64,000 nucleotides of DNA from DASTBU01 sp035711845 (GTDB lineage: Bacteria; Acidobacteriota; Vicinamibacteria; Vicinamibacterales; 2-12-FULL-66-21). The first letter of the stretch is position 1. Each line of letters opens with the position of its first letter. The DNA is taken from assembly GCA_035711845.1 (NCBI GenBank), contig DASTBU010000069.1, forward strand, positions 7,729 through 71,728, in the 5' to 3' direction. The position numbers and the translations under genes were made by a program. The notes under the pieces were generated by a model that was not told the DNA's origin, did no database searches, and saw nothing but the letters and a program-made list of their open reading frames with translations. Below are positions 51,272 through 60,598 of the stretch, piece after piece.

Positions 51272-51484
51272 CGAAGGACCTCCCAGTCGGGCAGGCGTAC
51301 TCAATGCCTGAGCAATCGAGGTGCCACGGCTGCGCTCGGCGAGCCGGAATCCACGCGTACAACTCGCGCCGCGGGAGGCACTTCCAGACGGGTCGGGGTG
51401 CGCTTGCACCAGGCGAATCGCATCCGCTGGAATTCCGTCCACCGGGGGCCACACGTGTGTAACTCGACGAGGACAGACCAGGGT

Positions 51485-51582
51485 ATCGCGCGATCGCGTG
51501 ATCGAGCGATCGAGCGATCGCGTGATCGCGCGATCGACATCGCGTGATCTAGGCCATCGCGTGATCGAAGCGGTCGCGTGAC
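51485..51582. repeat. Octamer array R10 (GCGATCGC/GTGATCGA family)
   Basis: Eight-base units such as GCGATCGC, GTGATCGA, GCGATCGA follow one another, mostly self-complementary, and each contains GATC. On the gene strand the array begins immediately after the TAG stop of the VWFA-related gene (51583-51585). The rest of the 51272-51484 gap shows no gene. Array R11 is of the same family. Confidence 0.88.
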
Positions 51583-53403
51583 CTAAGGGATCGCCTTCCG
51601 GATGGTCCGGCTCAACTGACCGACTGGTTGGCCGTTGATGCTGACGACGGCACGAAGACTGTAGTCGCCTGGAACCAGCGCGGCCAGGGGAACAACGCCG
51701 GAGGCTCGCAGGACCCCGGGATCTGTCGTGGCGGTCACAACGCCAGGCACATGGGCGATGGCAGGGCCATCGGACGCGATGGCGATCTCGAAGGCCACCG
51801 AGGCGGTCGAAGTCTGCGGAACGGCTCCGTACAGCTCGAAGAAACCCATGGCCGTTGGCTCGGCCCCGAACTGCAGTCTGGGCACGAAACCGCGTCGGCT
51901 CACCCCCGGCACGAGGGCACTGGCTGCCAGCGGCCCGGCTCGAGCCAGCGCCGCCTCGAATTCGTAATCGGCCGCACCCCGGCGACCCAAGCTGTCCAGG
52001 GCCGCCACACGCAGCCGGTAGCTGCCGGGCGCGGCGACGCCTGCCGACGCGAGCGGGGACCGAGCGAGCTCGCGCTCGTTTGCGGTCCACTGCGCGACGA
52101 GCCGCCCGCGACTGTCGACCAGTCCGAATGCCGCGGACGTGATCGTCGCCAGCCGATCGAGAGGCTCGGCAACCGCCACGATCTTGAGTTTCGAGTCTCC
52201 CGGATTCGCGGAGGCGAAGGCCGCCGCGCGGAGGGGCAGATCGCGGTACATGCGTCCGTCGCGCAGCATCGCCTGCGGGGTCCGCGATGTCGGTATCGAC
52301 CGCGAGGTCGTTCGAGGAATCGCCACGCGCGGCCGCACGCGGACGGTCACCTCCGGGCGCGAGACCTCCACGTCGACGCGATGCGTCAGCCCGTTGCGCT
52401 CCCCGTCCTCCGGCTCGAACGCCACCAGGTAGTACCCGGATGTCTGCCGTGCAACGATCTCGAACGCGCTGTGATCCGAAGGGGTCAGCCGGAGCAGCAG
52501 GCCGCTCGTAACCCCTGCGAGGCTTTCCACTCCCGCCAGCTCTTCGTCGGAGCTTCGGAACCGGCTCGCGGCCGGATCGGTGAACGCGTTGGCGGCGGAA
52601 TCGATCACGAGATCGTCGGCCTTGATCACGTAGAAGTTCGCGCGTGCGTCAATCGCCGCTTTTCCGACCTCGTCGTAATGGACGGCCCTCAGCTCGCACG
52701 GACCCGGCGGCCCCGAGAGCGGCGCATCCCGGCGAGGCGTGAGAATTCCCCCGGAGACGAACACGATCGTCGTCGGCGTGTCCACGCCCGTGAGCCCTTC
52801 GAGCAGCCCGGCGAGGGAGTCGAGCGTGTCCCGCGTGCGGCAGGATTTTTCGGATTCGCTCGCGCGCTGCGAAGCCTGACCCGAGATGTTCGCCAGCAGT
52901 TTCCTGACCCGCGCGTGATCCCTGGTGAGGTCCATGAGCAGGCCACCGCGAGGCATCGTCACGAGCGCGACGCGATCTCTTGGGGACAGACCCGCGACGA
53001 ACCCGGAGGCCGCATCCATGGTGTGGCGTGCGATCGCGGCGCGCAGCGAATCGTTCTCGATGATCAGGATGATTGCGCGGCCCGCGTCGCCCAGATAATT
53101 GGTGCCGAACGGCGGGCGCAGTTCGACCATGGCCGCCTCGCCCGAACCACGAGCCGGCACCCCCGCGACCTGCACGTACTGGAACGACTTGATCGGGCGC
53201 GGCCGGCCGCCGATCTTCAGCGCGATTTGTTCCAACTGAAGGTCGCCGACCGGCTGGCCGTTGCGGTCGAACGCGGCGAAGTCCACCGCGACGAGATCGA
53301 TACCGGCCCTGATAGGCGTATCCTGCCCGCGCGGGCGCTCGACGACGCTTGTTGCCATCGCTGCGACGGCCAACGACGCGGCAAACCAGGGTCTCCCGGG
53401 CAC
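51583..53403 (-). CDS. VWFA-related acidobacterial protein, exported
   Basis: A 606-aa protein with an N-terminal signal region (W-F-A-A-S-L-A-V-A-A-M-A-T-S). It begins, after that, with I-D-L-V-A-V-D-F-A-A-F-D-R-N-G-Q-P, the acidobacterial VWFA-related opening, then a von Willebrand A-like domain in which the metal loop is degenerate (I-I-E-N-D-S-L-R in place of D-x-S-x-S). The C-terminal half is beta-rich. It parallels the protein at 29706-31580, and like it lies next to secreted enzymes. Downstream of it are R10 and the PEGA gene, upstream R11 and the metallopeptidase gene, all on one strand. Confidence 0.85.
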   Translation of the reverse strand: MPGRPWFAASLAVAAMATSVVERPRGQDTPIRAGIDLVAVDFAAFDRNGQPVGDLQLEQIALKIGGRPRPIKSFQYVQVAGVPARGSGEAAMVELRPPFGTNYLGDAGRAIILIIENDSLRAAIARHTMDAASGFVAGLSPRDRVALVTMPRGGLLMDLTRDHARVRKLLANISGQASQRASESEKSCRTRDTLDSLAGLLEGLTGVDTPTTIVFVSGGILTPRRDAPLSGPPGPCELRAVHYDEVGKAAIDARANFYVIKADDLVIDSAANAFTDPAASRFRSSDEELAGVESLAGVTSGLLLRLTPSDHSAFEIVARQTSGYYLVAFEPEDGERNGLTHRVDVEVSRPEVTVRVRPRVAIPRTTSRSIPTSRTPQAMLRDGRMYRDLPLRAAAFASANPGDSKLKIVAVAEPLDRLATITSAAFGLVDSRGRLVAQWTANERELARSPLASAGVAAPGSYRLRVAALDSLGRRGAADYEFEAALARAGPLAASALVPGVSRRGFVPRLQFGAEPTAMGFFELYGAVPQTSTASVAFEIAIASDGPAIAHVPGVVTATTDPGVLRASGVVPLAALVPGDYSLRAVVSINGQPVGQLSRTIRKAIP

Positions 53404-53420
53404 GAGGTACAGGATACATC

Positions 53421-53490
53421 CATCGCGCGATCGCGCGATCGAGCGATCGGGGATTGGGTGATCGGGCGATCGAGCGATTGGGGGATCGGC
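53421..53490. repeat. Octamer array R11 (GCGATCGA family)
   Basis: Units GCGATCGC, GCGATCGA, GCGATCGG, then degenerate GGATTGGG and TGATCGGG. It lies between the metallopeptidase stop codon and the start of the VWFA-related gene. It contains the octamer GCGATCGC known as HIP1 in cyanobacteria. Confidence 0.8.
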
Positions 53491-53529
53491 CGTTGGCGGC
53501 GGCGCGATCTGGTGGTTCGCCCGGCTCGG

Positions 53530-54603
53530 CTAAGGCTGGCCGCCTCGGCTGTCCGAATCCACCGCCTCTTCGAGAAGCATGAACGGTGACGGCGCGAGCG
53601 GCTCGAGCATGCGCGCCTGCCAGCCAGGCACCATCGCGTCGAGCAGCATGAAGAGTGCGAGACCCTGATCCTGCGACCAGTACTTGCGGTTGTCGCGGAC
53701 GAGGGCGAGCGCCGGTACGCCTCGGGAGCTGCCGCGAGTCTCGGTGAGGCGAAAGGCGGCCCACTGCGCCACCCCTTCCATCGTCAGGAACACTCCTTCG
53801 ATCTCGGCGTACACGGCATTCCCGCCGGTGAAGTACGTGGCGTGGCGCTCGCGCTTCACAGCGAGCGCTTTGATCACGAGGTCGCGACGGATCTTCGGAT
53901 CGCCGGCAAAGGCGGCCCGGTAGAGCAAGTCACGCTCGCGATCGATCGCCTTCGAGAATCCCCGCTCCTTCCCGAATCTCACCTGAATCACATCATCGGT
54001 GAGCCGGCCCGGTACGTCGTTCGTGCGTATCAGCCCGCGCAGCCGGCGGTTGATTGCCACGAGATGTCGTGCGTGCGTCAACTCGTGGACGAACACACCC
54101 TGCAGGTATTCGTCCAGGAACGGCTTCATCGCATGCTGCCGGTCGGCGCGCCACACCGTGGGCATGGACATGACCAGGAAGGGCAACCGGTCGTTTCGAT
54201 AGAGTTGCGTGCTGGCTTTGACCTCGATGGGAATCTCGATCCGATTGGGCAGCAGCACCGTGCCCTGATGCGGCGTGGCCCGGACGTACAGGGCCTCGCC
54301 GGCGAACATCAGCGGGCTCGCCAGCATTCGCGAGTTGGCGACGAGCGGAGGATCGGTCGGGGCGATGTCCCAGCTGCAGCGGGCATCGTAGAGGACGATC
54401 CACGGCAACGGCCGTCCGTCGAGCTTCAAGTAGTCTCGCCGGACGACCTCCCACCCATCGAGGGCGCGCTGCACCCATCCTCGGTCGGCATCCGTGAACT
54501 CGCAGGCGCGCTCCGTGGCCGACACGGGCGCATGGCCGGCAGCGATGGCCACCAACGCCGCGAGGGCGAGCACGCCGACGAGCGCTCGGGGGCCACCAGA
54601 CAC
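53530..54603 (-). CDS. Exported HExxH metallopeptidase-like protein
   Basis: A 357-aa protein with a signal peptide (L-V-G-V-L-A-L-A-A-L-V-A-I-A-A-G). A zinc-binding H-E-L-T-H motif near residue 172 (F-V-H-E-L-T-H-A-R-H) and a later E-G-V-A-Q-W-A-A-F that can supply the third ligand point to a gluzincin-like peptidase. No named family is certain. The GTG at 54603 follows the BNR gene stop by 16 bases, with GAGG just upstream, so the two are probably one transcript. The substrate would be extracytoplasmic. Confidence 0.6.
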   Translation of the reverse strand: MSGGPRALVGVLALAALVAIAAGHAPVSATERACEFTDADRGWVQRALDGWEVVRRDYLKLDGRPLPWIVLYDARCSWDIAPTDPPLVANSRMLASPLMFAGEALYVRATPHQGTVLLPNRIEIPIEVKASTQLYRNDRLPFLVMSMPTVWRADRQHAMKPFLDEYLQGVFVHELTHARHLVAINRRLRGLIRTNDVPGRLTDDVIQVRFGKERGFSKAIDRERDLLYRAAFAGDPKIRRDLVIKALAVKRERHATYFTGGNAVYAEIEGVFLTMEGVAQWAAFRLTETRGSSRGVPALALVRDNRKYWSQDQGLALFMLLDAMVPGWQARMLEPLAPSPFMLLEEAVDSDSRGGQP

Positions 54604-54618
54604 ACATGTGCCTCGGGA

Positions 54619-56991
54619 TCAGGGTTTCTTCACGCGCAGCCCGTCCATCGCGTACATCCCGCGGCCGTAGGTCGAGATCACGATGATGTTGTCGCGGGCC
54701 TGATATCGGAGATCGGAGACCTGCGTCGAGGGAAGATTCCCGCCGAGCACCTGCCACGTCTTCCCGCCGTCGGTCGAGATGAACGCACCGAAGTCCGTGC
54801 CCAGGTAGAGCGTGCCTGCGCTTGCCGGATCTTCGCGTATCACGTTGACGGGACCGGCCGGCAGGTTGGCCGCAAGGCTCACGAACGTCTTACCGAAGTC
54901 CGTTGACTTGTAGACATAGACGCCGAAATCGTCGTCTTCCCGGCCTCGCTGCGTGACGTAGAGCGTCCCATCGTCGTGTTGCGAGGGGACGATGCGTGAG
55001 TACCACCGGCGGGTTGGCACGTTGGGGCTCAGGTCGGTCCATTGCTTGCCGGCGTCGCGGGTCACGTGCAGCCGTCCATCGTCCGTGCCCGCGTAAATAA
55101 GGCCCTTGACGCGCGGCGATTCCTCGAGCGCAGTCACCGTTTGATACGGAATCGCGTTGGAGCTCTTCAGCAGCATCTCGTCCGAATTGTTGGCCGTCAG
55201 ATCCGGGCTGATGCGCTCCCAGGTGTCCCCACGATTGGTCGAGCGGAAGACGTACTGGTAACCGGTGTAAATGGTGCTGGTGTCGTGTGGCGAGACGACG
55301 ACAGGCGCCATCCACTGTGCGCGGAGCTCGCCGCCTTCGGCCTGGGGCCGGATGTTGGTCACACCGGGACGCGGTCCGCGCCCGCCGCGGCCCCGGCCCT
55401 GCCCGCCCCAGCGCCACTCCTTTGACACGCTGAGGTCCTCGCGCGTGAAGTTCCCGTAGAAGCCGTGGGAGTACACGATCTCCGGGTTTTTCGGGTCGAT
55501 CGCCTGGTTCGAGCCTTCCCCGCCGGGAGCGCTGACCCACTCGACCGCCGGGATGCGATCGCGGCCCGCGGCGAGGTCCACTCGGCCGCGATAGCTTCCG
55601 TGGTCCTGAATGGAGCCGTATGCCCAGAACGACGTGCTGGTGTCGAGCATCACGTTGTAGAACTGCGCGCCGGCCGCGGTGTTCGCGAACTGCCACTTCT
55701 TGCCGCCGTCTTCCGACCAGTAGAAGCCGCCGTCGTTCGCGTTGTAGAGAATCGACGGGTTCTTCGGATCGATCCACAGGCCATGATGGTCGCCGTGCAT
55801 GCCGCGCAGGGTCGTGAACGTCTTCCCGGCGTCTCGCGAGACGTGGAGACCCAGGCCCATGCTGTAGATCGTGTCGGGGTTCGTCGGGTCTACGCGAATC
55901 TGTCCGAACACCCACCCATACGTGCCGGAGTGTCCGGTCATGAAGTCGTTGCTCTCGGACGCCTTCCGCCACGTCTTGCCCTTGTCGTCCGTGCGATAGA
56001 TCTCGGCGGCCTTGATTCGGCTCTCGACGATGGGGCGGCCATAGGCGTCGCGCTCGTTCTCGCGCGCGGGACGGCCCTCGTCATAGTTGTCGACGAACGC
56101 GTAGAGCACACTGGGATTGGAGCGTGAGACGTCGATCCCTGTGCGCCCCCGGAACCGCGCGGCCGGCAGCCCCTCGCTGGCCTCGATCCAGGTTGCGCCG
56201 CCATCGGTCGTTCTCCAGATTCCGCCTTCGCTGTATCCGGGCTCGACGCGCGGATCGCTCCACTTCCGGCGGATTCGCTGCCACATCGACGCGTAGAGCG
56301 TGTTGGGATCCGACGGATCCATGACGAGGTCCGCGGCGCCGGTCCGGGGACTCCGATAGAACACCTTCGTCCAGGTCTTGCCGCCGTCAGTGGTCTTGAA
56401 CACACCGCGCATCTCGTTGTCGGTCCAGGCGTGCCCGGTCGCCGCGACGTACACGATGTCCGGGTTGGTGGGGTGCACGACGATTCGAGCGATGGTATGC
56501 GTGTCGGTCAGGCCCGAGTGCGCAAAGGTGCGTCCACCGTCGATCGACTTGTAGATGCCGACGCCAGCCATCGATGCGCGAAACAGATTGGCCTCGCCGG
56601 TGCCGATCCACACGATATCGGGGTTGGACGGAGCGACCGCGACGTCGCCAATGCTCGTCGATGCCTGGTGCTCGAAGACGGCCTGCCACGTCGCGCCGTT
56701 GTCGTCGGTCTTCCAGACGCCGCTCGTCGCGTAGCCCACGTAGATGCGGCGCGCGCCGTTGCGGTCCGCCACGTCGATGTCAGTCGCGCGGGCGCTGATG
56801 TTCGTGGGGCCGAGGTACTGCCATGGAATAGTGCGATAGGGTGACGACTCCGCCATCGAACGGTACGTATCGTACGCCTCGAGGAGGTACTCGGCATCTG
56901 CGCGTGCCGGCGCCTGTGCCCGCAACGCGGGCAGGACTAACAGAGCGGCGGCGGCCGCTATTCCGCCCATCGAGGACACTCGTCGTCGCAT
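54619..56991 (-). CDS. Exported BNR/sortilin-type beta-propeller protein
   Basis: A 790-aa protein with a signal peptide (A-A-A-A-L-L-V-L-P-A-L-R-A-Q-A). At least eleven Asp-box/BNR-type turns are visible, with forms such as D-D-N-G-A-T-W, D-G-G-R-T-F, D-G-G-K-T-W, D-A-G-K-T-F and T-N-R-G-D-T-W spread from start to end, predicting a large beta-propeller pair as in VPS10/sortilin-like or xyloglucanase-like proteins. Acidobacteria encode many such proteins annotated as glycosyl hydrolases; the catalytic residues are not evident, so binding or hydrolysis of glycans is unproven. It begins the co-directional run to 50405. Confidence 0.87.
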   Translation of the reverse strand: MRRRVSSMGGIAAAAALLVLPALRAQAPARADAEYLLEAYDTYRSMAESSPYRTIPWQYLGPTNISARATDIDVADRNGARRIYVGYATSGVWKTDDNGATWQAVFEHQASTSIGDVAVAPSNPDIVWIGTGEANLFRASMAGVGIYKSIDGGRTFAHSGLTDTHTIARIVVHPTNPDIVYVAATGHAWTDNEMRGVFKTTDGGKTWTKVFYRSPRTGAADLVMDPSDPNTLYASMWQRIRRKWSDPRVEPGYSEGGIWRTTDGGATWIEASEGLPAARFRGRTGIDVSRSNPSVLYAFVDNYDEGRPARENERDAYGRPIVESRIKAAEIYRTDDKGKTWRKASESNDFMTGHSGTYGWVFGQIRVDPTNPDTIYSMGLGLHVSRDAGKTFTTLRGMHGDHHGLWIDPKNPSILYNANDGGFYWSEDGGKKWQFANTAAGAQFYNVMLDTSTSFWAYGSIQDHGSYRGRVDLAAGRDRIPAVEWVSAPGGEGSNQAIDPKNPEIVYSHGFYGNFTREDLSVSKEWRWGGQGRGRGGRGPRPGVTNIRPQAEGGELRAQWMAPVVVSPHDTSTIYTGYQYVFRSTNRGDTWERISPDLTANNSDEMLLKSSNAIPYQTVTALEESPRVKGLIYAGTDDGRLHVTRDAGKQWTDLSPNVPTRRWYSRIVPSQHDDGTLYVTQRGREDDDFGVYVYKSTDFGKTFVSLAANLPAGPVNVIREDPASAGTLYLGTDFGAFISTDGGKTWQVLGGNLPSTQVSDLRYQARDNIIVISTYGRGMYAMDGLRVKKP

Positions 56992-57148
56992 CGAACAACC
57001 TCCGTCCGAAAGGGATCAGCCTATCATGGCGCCGGCGCCTTGGTCCCGCGTCGATCCCTCAACCTATGTTCCCGGTCGGTGCGCGAGACGGCTTGTTGAT
57101 CGGGAGCATCGCCGCCGGTTCTCAAGGGATCGACCGCATGCGGCACTC

Positions 57149-57183
57149 AGGGGGTTGAGGGGTTCAAGGGTTCAGGGTTCAAC
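57149..57183. repeat. Short octamer array R12 (GGGTTCAA family)
   Basis: Four units (GGGTTGAG, GGGTTCAA, GGGTTCAG, GGTTCAAC) upstream of the ankyrin gene. Same family as R7. The surrounding 56992-57392 gap contains the promoter listed next and no gene. Confidence 0.7.
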
Positions 57184-57222
57184 GGCCGCCGGGTGGCGGA
57201 GAGGGCCGGGACCACCGGCACG

Positions 57223-57251
57223 CTGGAAAGGGCGCGCTCACGCCGTATAAT
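57223..57251 (+). promoter_or_regulatory. Candidate promoter of the ankyrin gene
   Basis: A perfect TATAAT (57246-57251) is preceded 17 bases earlier by CTGGAA (57223-57228), a weak -35. In this GC-rich DNA an exact TATAAT is notable. The leader to the ATG at 57393 would be about 135 bases. Confidence 0.45.
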
Positions 57252-57392
57252 AGCGGCGCGCGCCGGGGCGCATCCAGTCCGCGGAAAGGGCCAAGCCCAC
57301 CCGACGCGTGATACATCGACGGCACGCTCCTTCCTCGCCTGATGCTGCGGACCACAGGCCGTCAGCCCGCTTCCGCGGGCGGGGAGGTTGCC

Positions 57393-59159
57393 ATGCCGAC
57401 GCGGCCCCTGCCAGACGATCCGTCCCTCGAGCATCTCAGGAAGCAAGCCAAGCGGCTGCGGAAGGCCGTGCAGGAGGGCAATCCCGCGGCCGTGCGGGAA
57501 GTCGAGGAATTCCATCCCCGGAGGAAACCGGCGACGACGCGATTCGCGCTCACCGATGCCCAGCTGGTCACGGCGCGGTCCTACGGGTTCGCGAGCTGGG
57601 CGACGCTCACCCGGCATCTCGCCGATATCACGCCGCTCATCTGGAACCCGCCTCCCGCTCCAGATCCCGGGTCGAACGTGGATGTGTTCGTCAGGCTGGT
57701 CTGCCTGACTTACGCCGGCTGGCATCGGTCGAACCCCATGAGAGCGCTCCGGATGCTCGCGGCGGATCCTGGCCTCGCCCGTGCCAGCATCTACTCGGCC
57801 GCCGCGGCGGGAGACGTCGAGGAGGTACGCCGGAGGCTCGATCGGGATCCGTCGCTCGTGAACGCCAAAGGCGGTCCGCTTCGGTGGGAGCCGCTGCTGT
57901 ATGCATGCTATTCGCGGCTGCCGTCCACGAGTGAAGAGCACCCGACGCTCGACGTCGTGCGACTGCTGCTGGCGCGAAGCGCCGATCCCAATGCCGGGTT
58001 CCTGTTCTCCGGCCGCTATGCGTTTACCGCGCTGACCGGCGCGTTCGGCCGGGGCGAGGACTGGGCCAACCAGCCGCCGCATCCCGAGTGCGACGCGCTC
58101 GCGCGGCTGCTGCTCGACGCGGGCGCCGATCCCAACGATGCGCAGGCGCTCTACAACCGCCACTTCCAGCAGAACGACGACCATCTCCGGCTGCTGTTCG
58201 CCTACGGTCTCGGTCGGGACAAGGGCGGGCCGTGGCTCAAGCGCCTGAACGAGGAGAGCTCCAGCCCCGCGAGACTGCTCGTTCAGCAGCTCTGCTGGGC
58301 GGCCATGCACGGCTTTTCTGAGCGCGTGAAGCTCCTGGTCGAGCGTGGCGTCGACGTGAACACGCCGAGCCTCCGGGACGGCCGCACGGCGTACGAGGAG
58401 GCGTTGCGGGCAGGCCATCAGGCGACCGCCGAGTATCTGCTCCGACACGGCGCGAAGAAGACCGAGCTCGATCCGCTCGAGACGTTCGCGCTGGCGTGCA
58501 TCGCCGGGCGCCGCGACGAGGCCCGGGCGAGGCTGGCCGAGGATCCGTCGCTGCTCGATCGGATGGGGCATCATGGGCGCGTCGAACTGCTTCACAGGGC
58601 CCTCGACGCCAGGCAGCCGGCGGGCATTCGCCTGATCGTGGAGCTGGGCGTGGACATCGACGCCATGGTTCCGGGCACGGGGCTCGACCGCACCGCGCTG
58701 CACAACGCGGCCGGCTGGGGCGGCCTCGAGATGGTGAAGCTCCTCCTCGACCTGGGCGCCAGTCCGACCTTGCGCGATCCGACCTATCACGCGGCGCCGA
58801 TCGGGTGGGCCATGCACAATCAGCAGCGCGACGTGATCGAATACCTGCTCCAGTTCGCGGACATCTTCGGCGCCGTCCCGTGCGATGGCGTCGAACGGGT
58901 CGCGCGCCTGCTGCACAAAGATCCGTCGCTGTCGAACGCGCGCGACGACGACGGCGATCCGCTGGTCTTCTACCTCCATCCGGAGATGACGCGTCTGGAG
59001 GAGACGATCCAGCTTCTCGTCTCGCACGGCGCCGACATCAACGCGCGGGGCCGCGACGGCAGGACACTGGTCGATCGCGCGCTTGCACGCGGGTGGATCG
59101 AGTTCGCCGATCTCGTCCGCGGGTATGGCGGACGGCCCGCCGCAGAGCTGGCTGATTGA
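57393..59159 (+). CDS. Ankyrin repeat protein
   Basis: A 588-aa protein with no signal peptide. After an N-terminal helical part (E-H-L-R-K-Q-A-K-R-L-R-K-A-V-Q) it has about eight to ten ankyrin-type repeats, for example V-R-L-L-L-A-R-S-A-D-P-N-A, L-L-D-A-G-A-D-P-N, V-K-L-L-V-E-R-G-V-D-V-N-T, V-K-L-L-L-D-L-G-A-S-P-T and L-L-V-S-H-G-A-D-I-N-A. Ankyrin stacks mediate protein contacts; the target is unknown. GGGGAGG before the ATG and the TATAAT box upstream support the start at 57393. It stands alone, divergent to the BNR gene. Confidence 0.9.
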   Translation: MPTRPLPDDPSLEHLRKQAKRLRKAVQEGNPAAVREVEEFHPRRKPATTRFALTDAQLVTARSYGFASWATLTRHLADITPLIWNPPPAPDPGSNVDVFVRLVCLTYAGWHRSNPMRALRMLAADPGLARASIYSAAAAGDVEEVRRRLDRDPSLVNAKGGPLRWEPLLYACYSRLPSTSEEHPTLDVVRLLLARSADPNAGFLFSGRYAFTALTGAFGRGEDWANQPPHPECDALARLLLDAGADPNDAQALYNRHFQQNDDHLRLLFAYGLGRDKGGPWLKRLNEESSSPARLLVQQLCWAAMHGFSERVKLLVERGVDVNTPSLRDGRTAYEEALRAGHQATAEYLLRHGAKKTELDPLETFALACIAGRRDEARARLAEDPSLLDRMGHHGRVELLHRALDARQPAGIRLIVELGVDIDAMVPGTGLDRTALHNAAGWGGLEMVKLLLDLGASPTLRDPTYHAAPIGWAMHNQQRDVIEYLLQFADIFGAVPCDGVERVARLLHKDPSLSNARDDDGDPLVFYLHPEMTRLEETIQLLVSHGADINARGRDGRTLVDRALARGWIEFADLVRGYGGRPAAELAD

Positions 59160-59595
59160 ATCGAGCATCCGGCCGGGCTTGCGATTGTGGACGTCTGCGC
59201 TGACATCATCCGCCGCGGTGGTGCCCGCTCCAACGCTCCGGAAGTGAAGGACGGTGCGCTCGCGAAGGACTCACTCTTGGTTCCCGCGGCAACGATCCCC
59301 GTCTGGGCGCGTCGCGTCCGTCCGCAGAGCTCTAATCCAAGCGGGCGCGATCGATTTCGCGGCGATGGAGCCCCGGCAGTCGGTGCAATGAGGTCGCAGC
59401 GGCGCGCGACTCACTTGGCATGTCAGGCCGACGTGGGCATCCGCCCGCGGCAGACGTGGCGACTTCAAAGGGCGTGCGGCGCGGCCGAACAAGGCGATGA
59501 ACCTTGGCTTGACGACGCTCTGCGAAAAGATTCGGGGAGCCCATACCCAGGAGACATCACGACAACGTGCAAGAGCTCGAAGTCGATCCCGTGAA
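59160..59595. other. Intergenic region without recognised gene
   Basis: Frames here are short and serine- or arginine-rich. A segment around 59485-59510 is reminiscent of gene-cassette recombination sites, but the paired arm was not found. No feature claimed. Confidence 0.3.
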
Positions 59596-59949
59596 TCACA
59601 CCCTCCCGGCGGCTTCGCTGCGGATCCACTCAGCGATGCGTTCGCGCGACCACTCGTGGTCGTCGTTGAGGTGCACCATCAACGCGGCAATCGGCAGGAA
59701 CTTGTGACAGCCGCCGGGACAACGTCGCGCAGTGTTCTCGAGGAAGTCGAACAGCCGCCACACACGCGGATGAAACCCGCGCACGTCTCGCGGCAGGAGG
59801 AAGATTCCCTCGTACGCGGCGCCGAGCGCGTCAGACCCCCCGTTCTCGCCGAAGTACTCGCCGAAGGACTGAACCGGCCGGCGCTCGACCCCCGTCATGA
59901 TGGCCCGCGCCAGATCGGCGGCTTCCTCGTTGTGGGAGGCAGCGACCAT
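59596..59949 (-). CDS. Small hypothetical protein
   Basis: A 117-aa cytosolic protein without a family name I am sure of. The C-terminal part (L-N-D-D-H-E-W-S-R-E-R-I-A-E-W-I) resembles conserved tails seen in phage-related and other short hypothetical proteins. Two cysteines and histidines in the middle (R-R-C-P-G-G-C-H) could bind a metal. Coding is supported by codon use and the clean frame. It lies between noncoding stretches with no operon partner. Confidence 0.5.
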   Translation of the reverse strand: MVAASHNEEAADLARAIMTGVERRPVQSFGEYFGENGGSDALGAAYEGIFLLPRDVRGFHPRVWRLFDFLENTARRCPGGCHKFLPIAALMVHLNDDHEWSRERIAEWIRSEAAGRV

Positions 59950-60056
59950 GGGGCACCTCGCTTTTCTGCCACGATCCTAAACGCTCGGATGGCGAAGTCA
60001 ACAGCGCTCGTCACATAGTCCGCCCCTTCCCGACTGCGCCAACCCGGCGCCTCCGC

Positions 60057-60536
60057 TCATTCGCTGACTCGAGGGATGAACCTCTTCAAGTCGTCGTCGG
60101 CAGCGTCGAGCGATTTGACGAACGAATGCTGTGTCTTGATCTTCGTGTAACCAAGGTCCTCATAGAAGGCATGCGCGGCAGTCCGGCCGACACTCGACCA
60201 GAGGCGGACGATCGAGCAACCCTGCGTGCGGGCCCAGTCCTCGGCACGGCGCATGAGCAGCCGCCCGAGTCCCGTACGCCGGTGGTGCTCGTCCACCACG
60301 AGTCCGCCAACGACCACGAACGCGTCGACCTCTACGAATTCGGCGACCGCAGCGTGGAGCCACCCGACGACGCGGCCGTCGTCGGCGGCGACGAAGAACT
60401 GTTGATCGGGCCGAGCGAGCATGCGCGAGAGCTTCGCCACAACCATCGACGCCTCGACGTCGTACCCGAGCTGCGCGGCGAGTCGCGCAATGTCGTTCGC
60501 ATCCGACGTCCTTGCAGGTCGCACAGAAATCGCCAT
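60057..60536 (-). CDS. GNAT family N-acetyltransferase
   Basis: A 159-aa acetyltransferase. The acetyl-CoA-binding motif A is G-L-V-V-D-E-H-H-R-R-T-G-L-G-R-L-L, with the R-R-T-G-L-G pyrophosphate loop at about residues 88-93, followed by the F-Y-E-D-L-G-Y motif B at the C-terminal side. The acceptor is unknown; the closest common forms acetylate small amines or protein N-termini. The ATG at 60536 is used because upstream codons are shadow of the ADOP permease, 62 bases away on the same strand. Confidence 0.87.
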   Translation of the reverse strand: MAISVRPARTSDANDIARLAAQLGYDVEASMVVAKLSRMLARPDQQFFVAADDGRVVGWLHAAVAEFVEVDAFVVVGGLVVDEHHRRTGLGRLLMRRAEDWARTQGCSIVRLWSSVGRTAAHAFYEDLGYTKIKTQHSFVKSLDAADDDLKRFIPRVSE

Positions 60537-60598
60537 GTGGTCCGTCCGATCGGCGAGCCAGACTTGCGGCCGACGTGTGGTCGCGGCTGGCCGGGCGG

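Noticed and set aside
57147..59168. Long open frame of 673 codons on the minus strand
   Set aside because: Antisense shadow of the ankyrin repeat gene with R/E/H-rich composition.
59480..59520. Integron attC-like sequence
   Set aside because: Only one core-like box is present; the paired arm and an integrase are missing.
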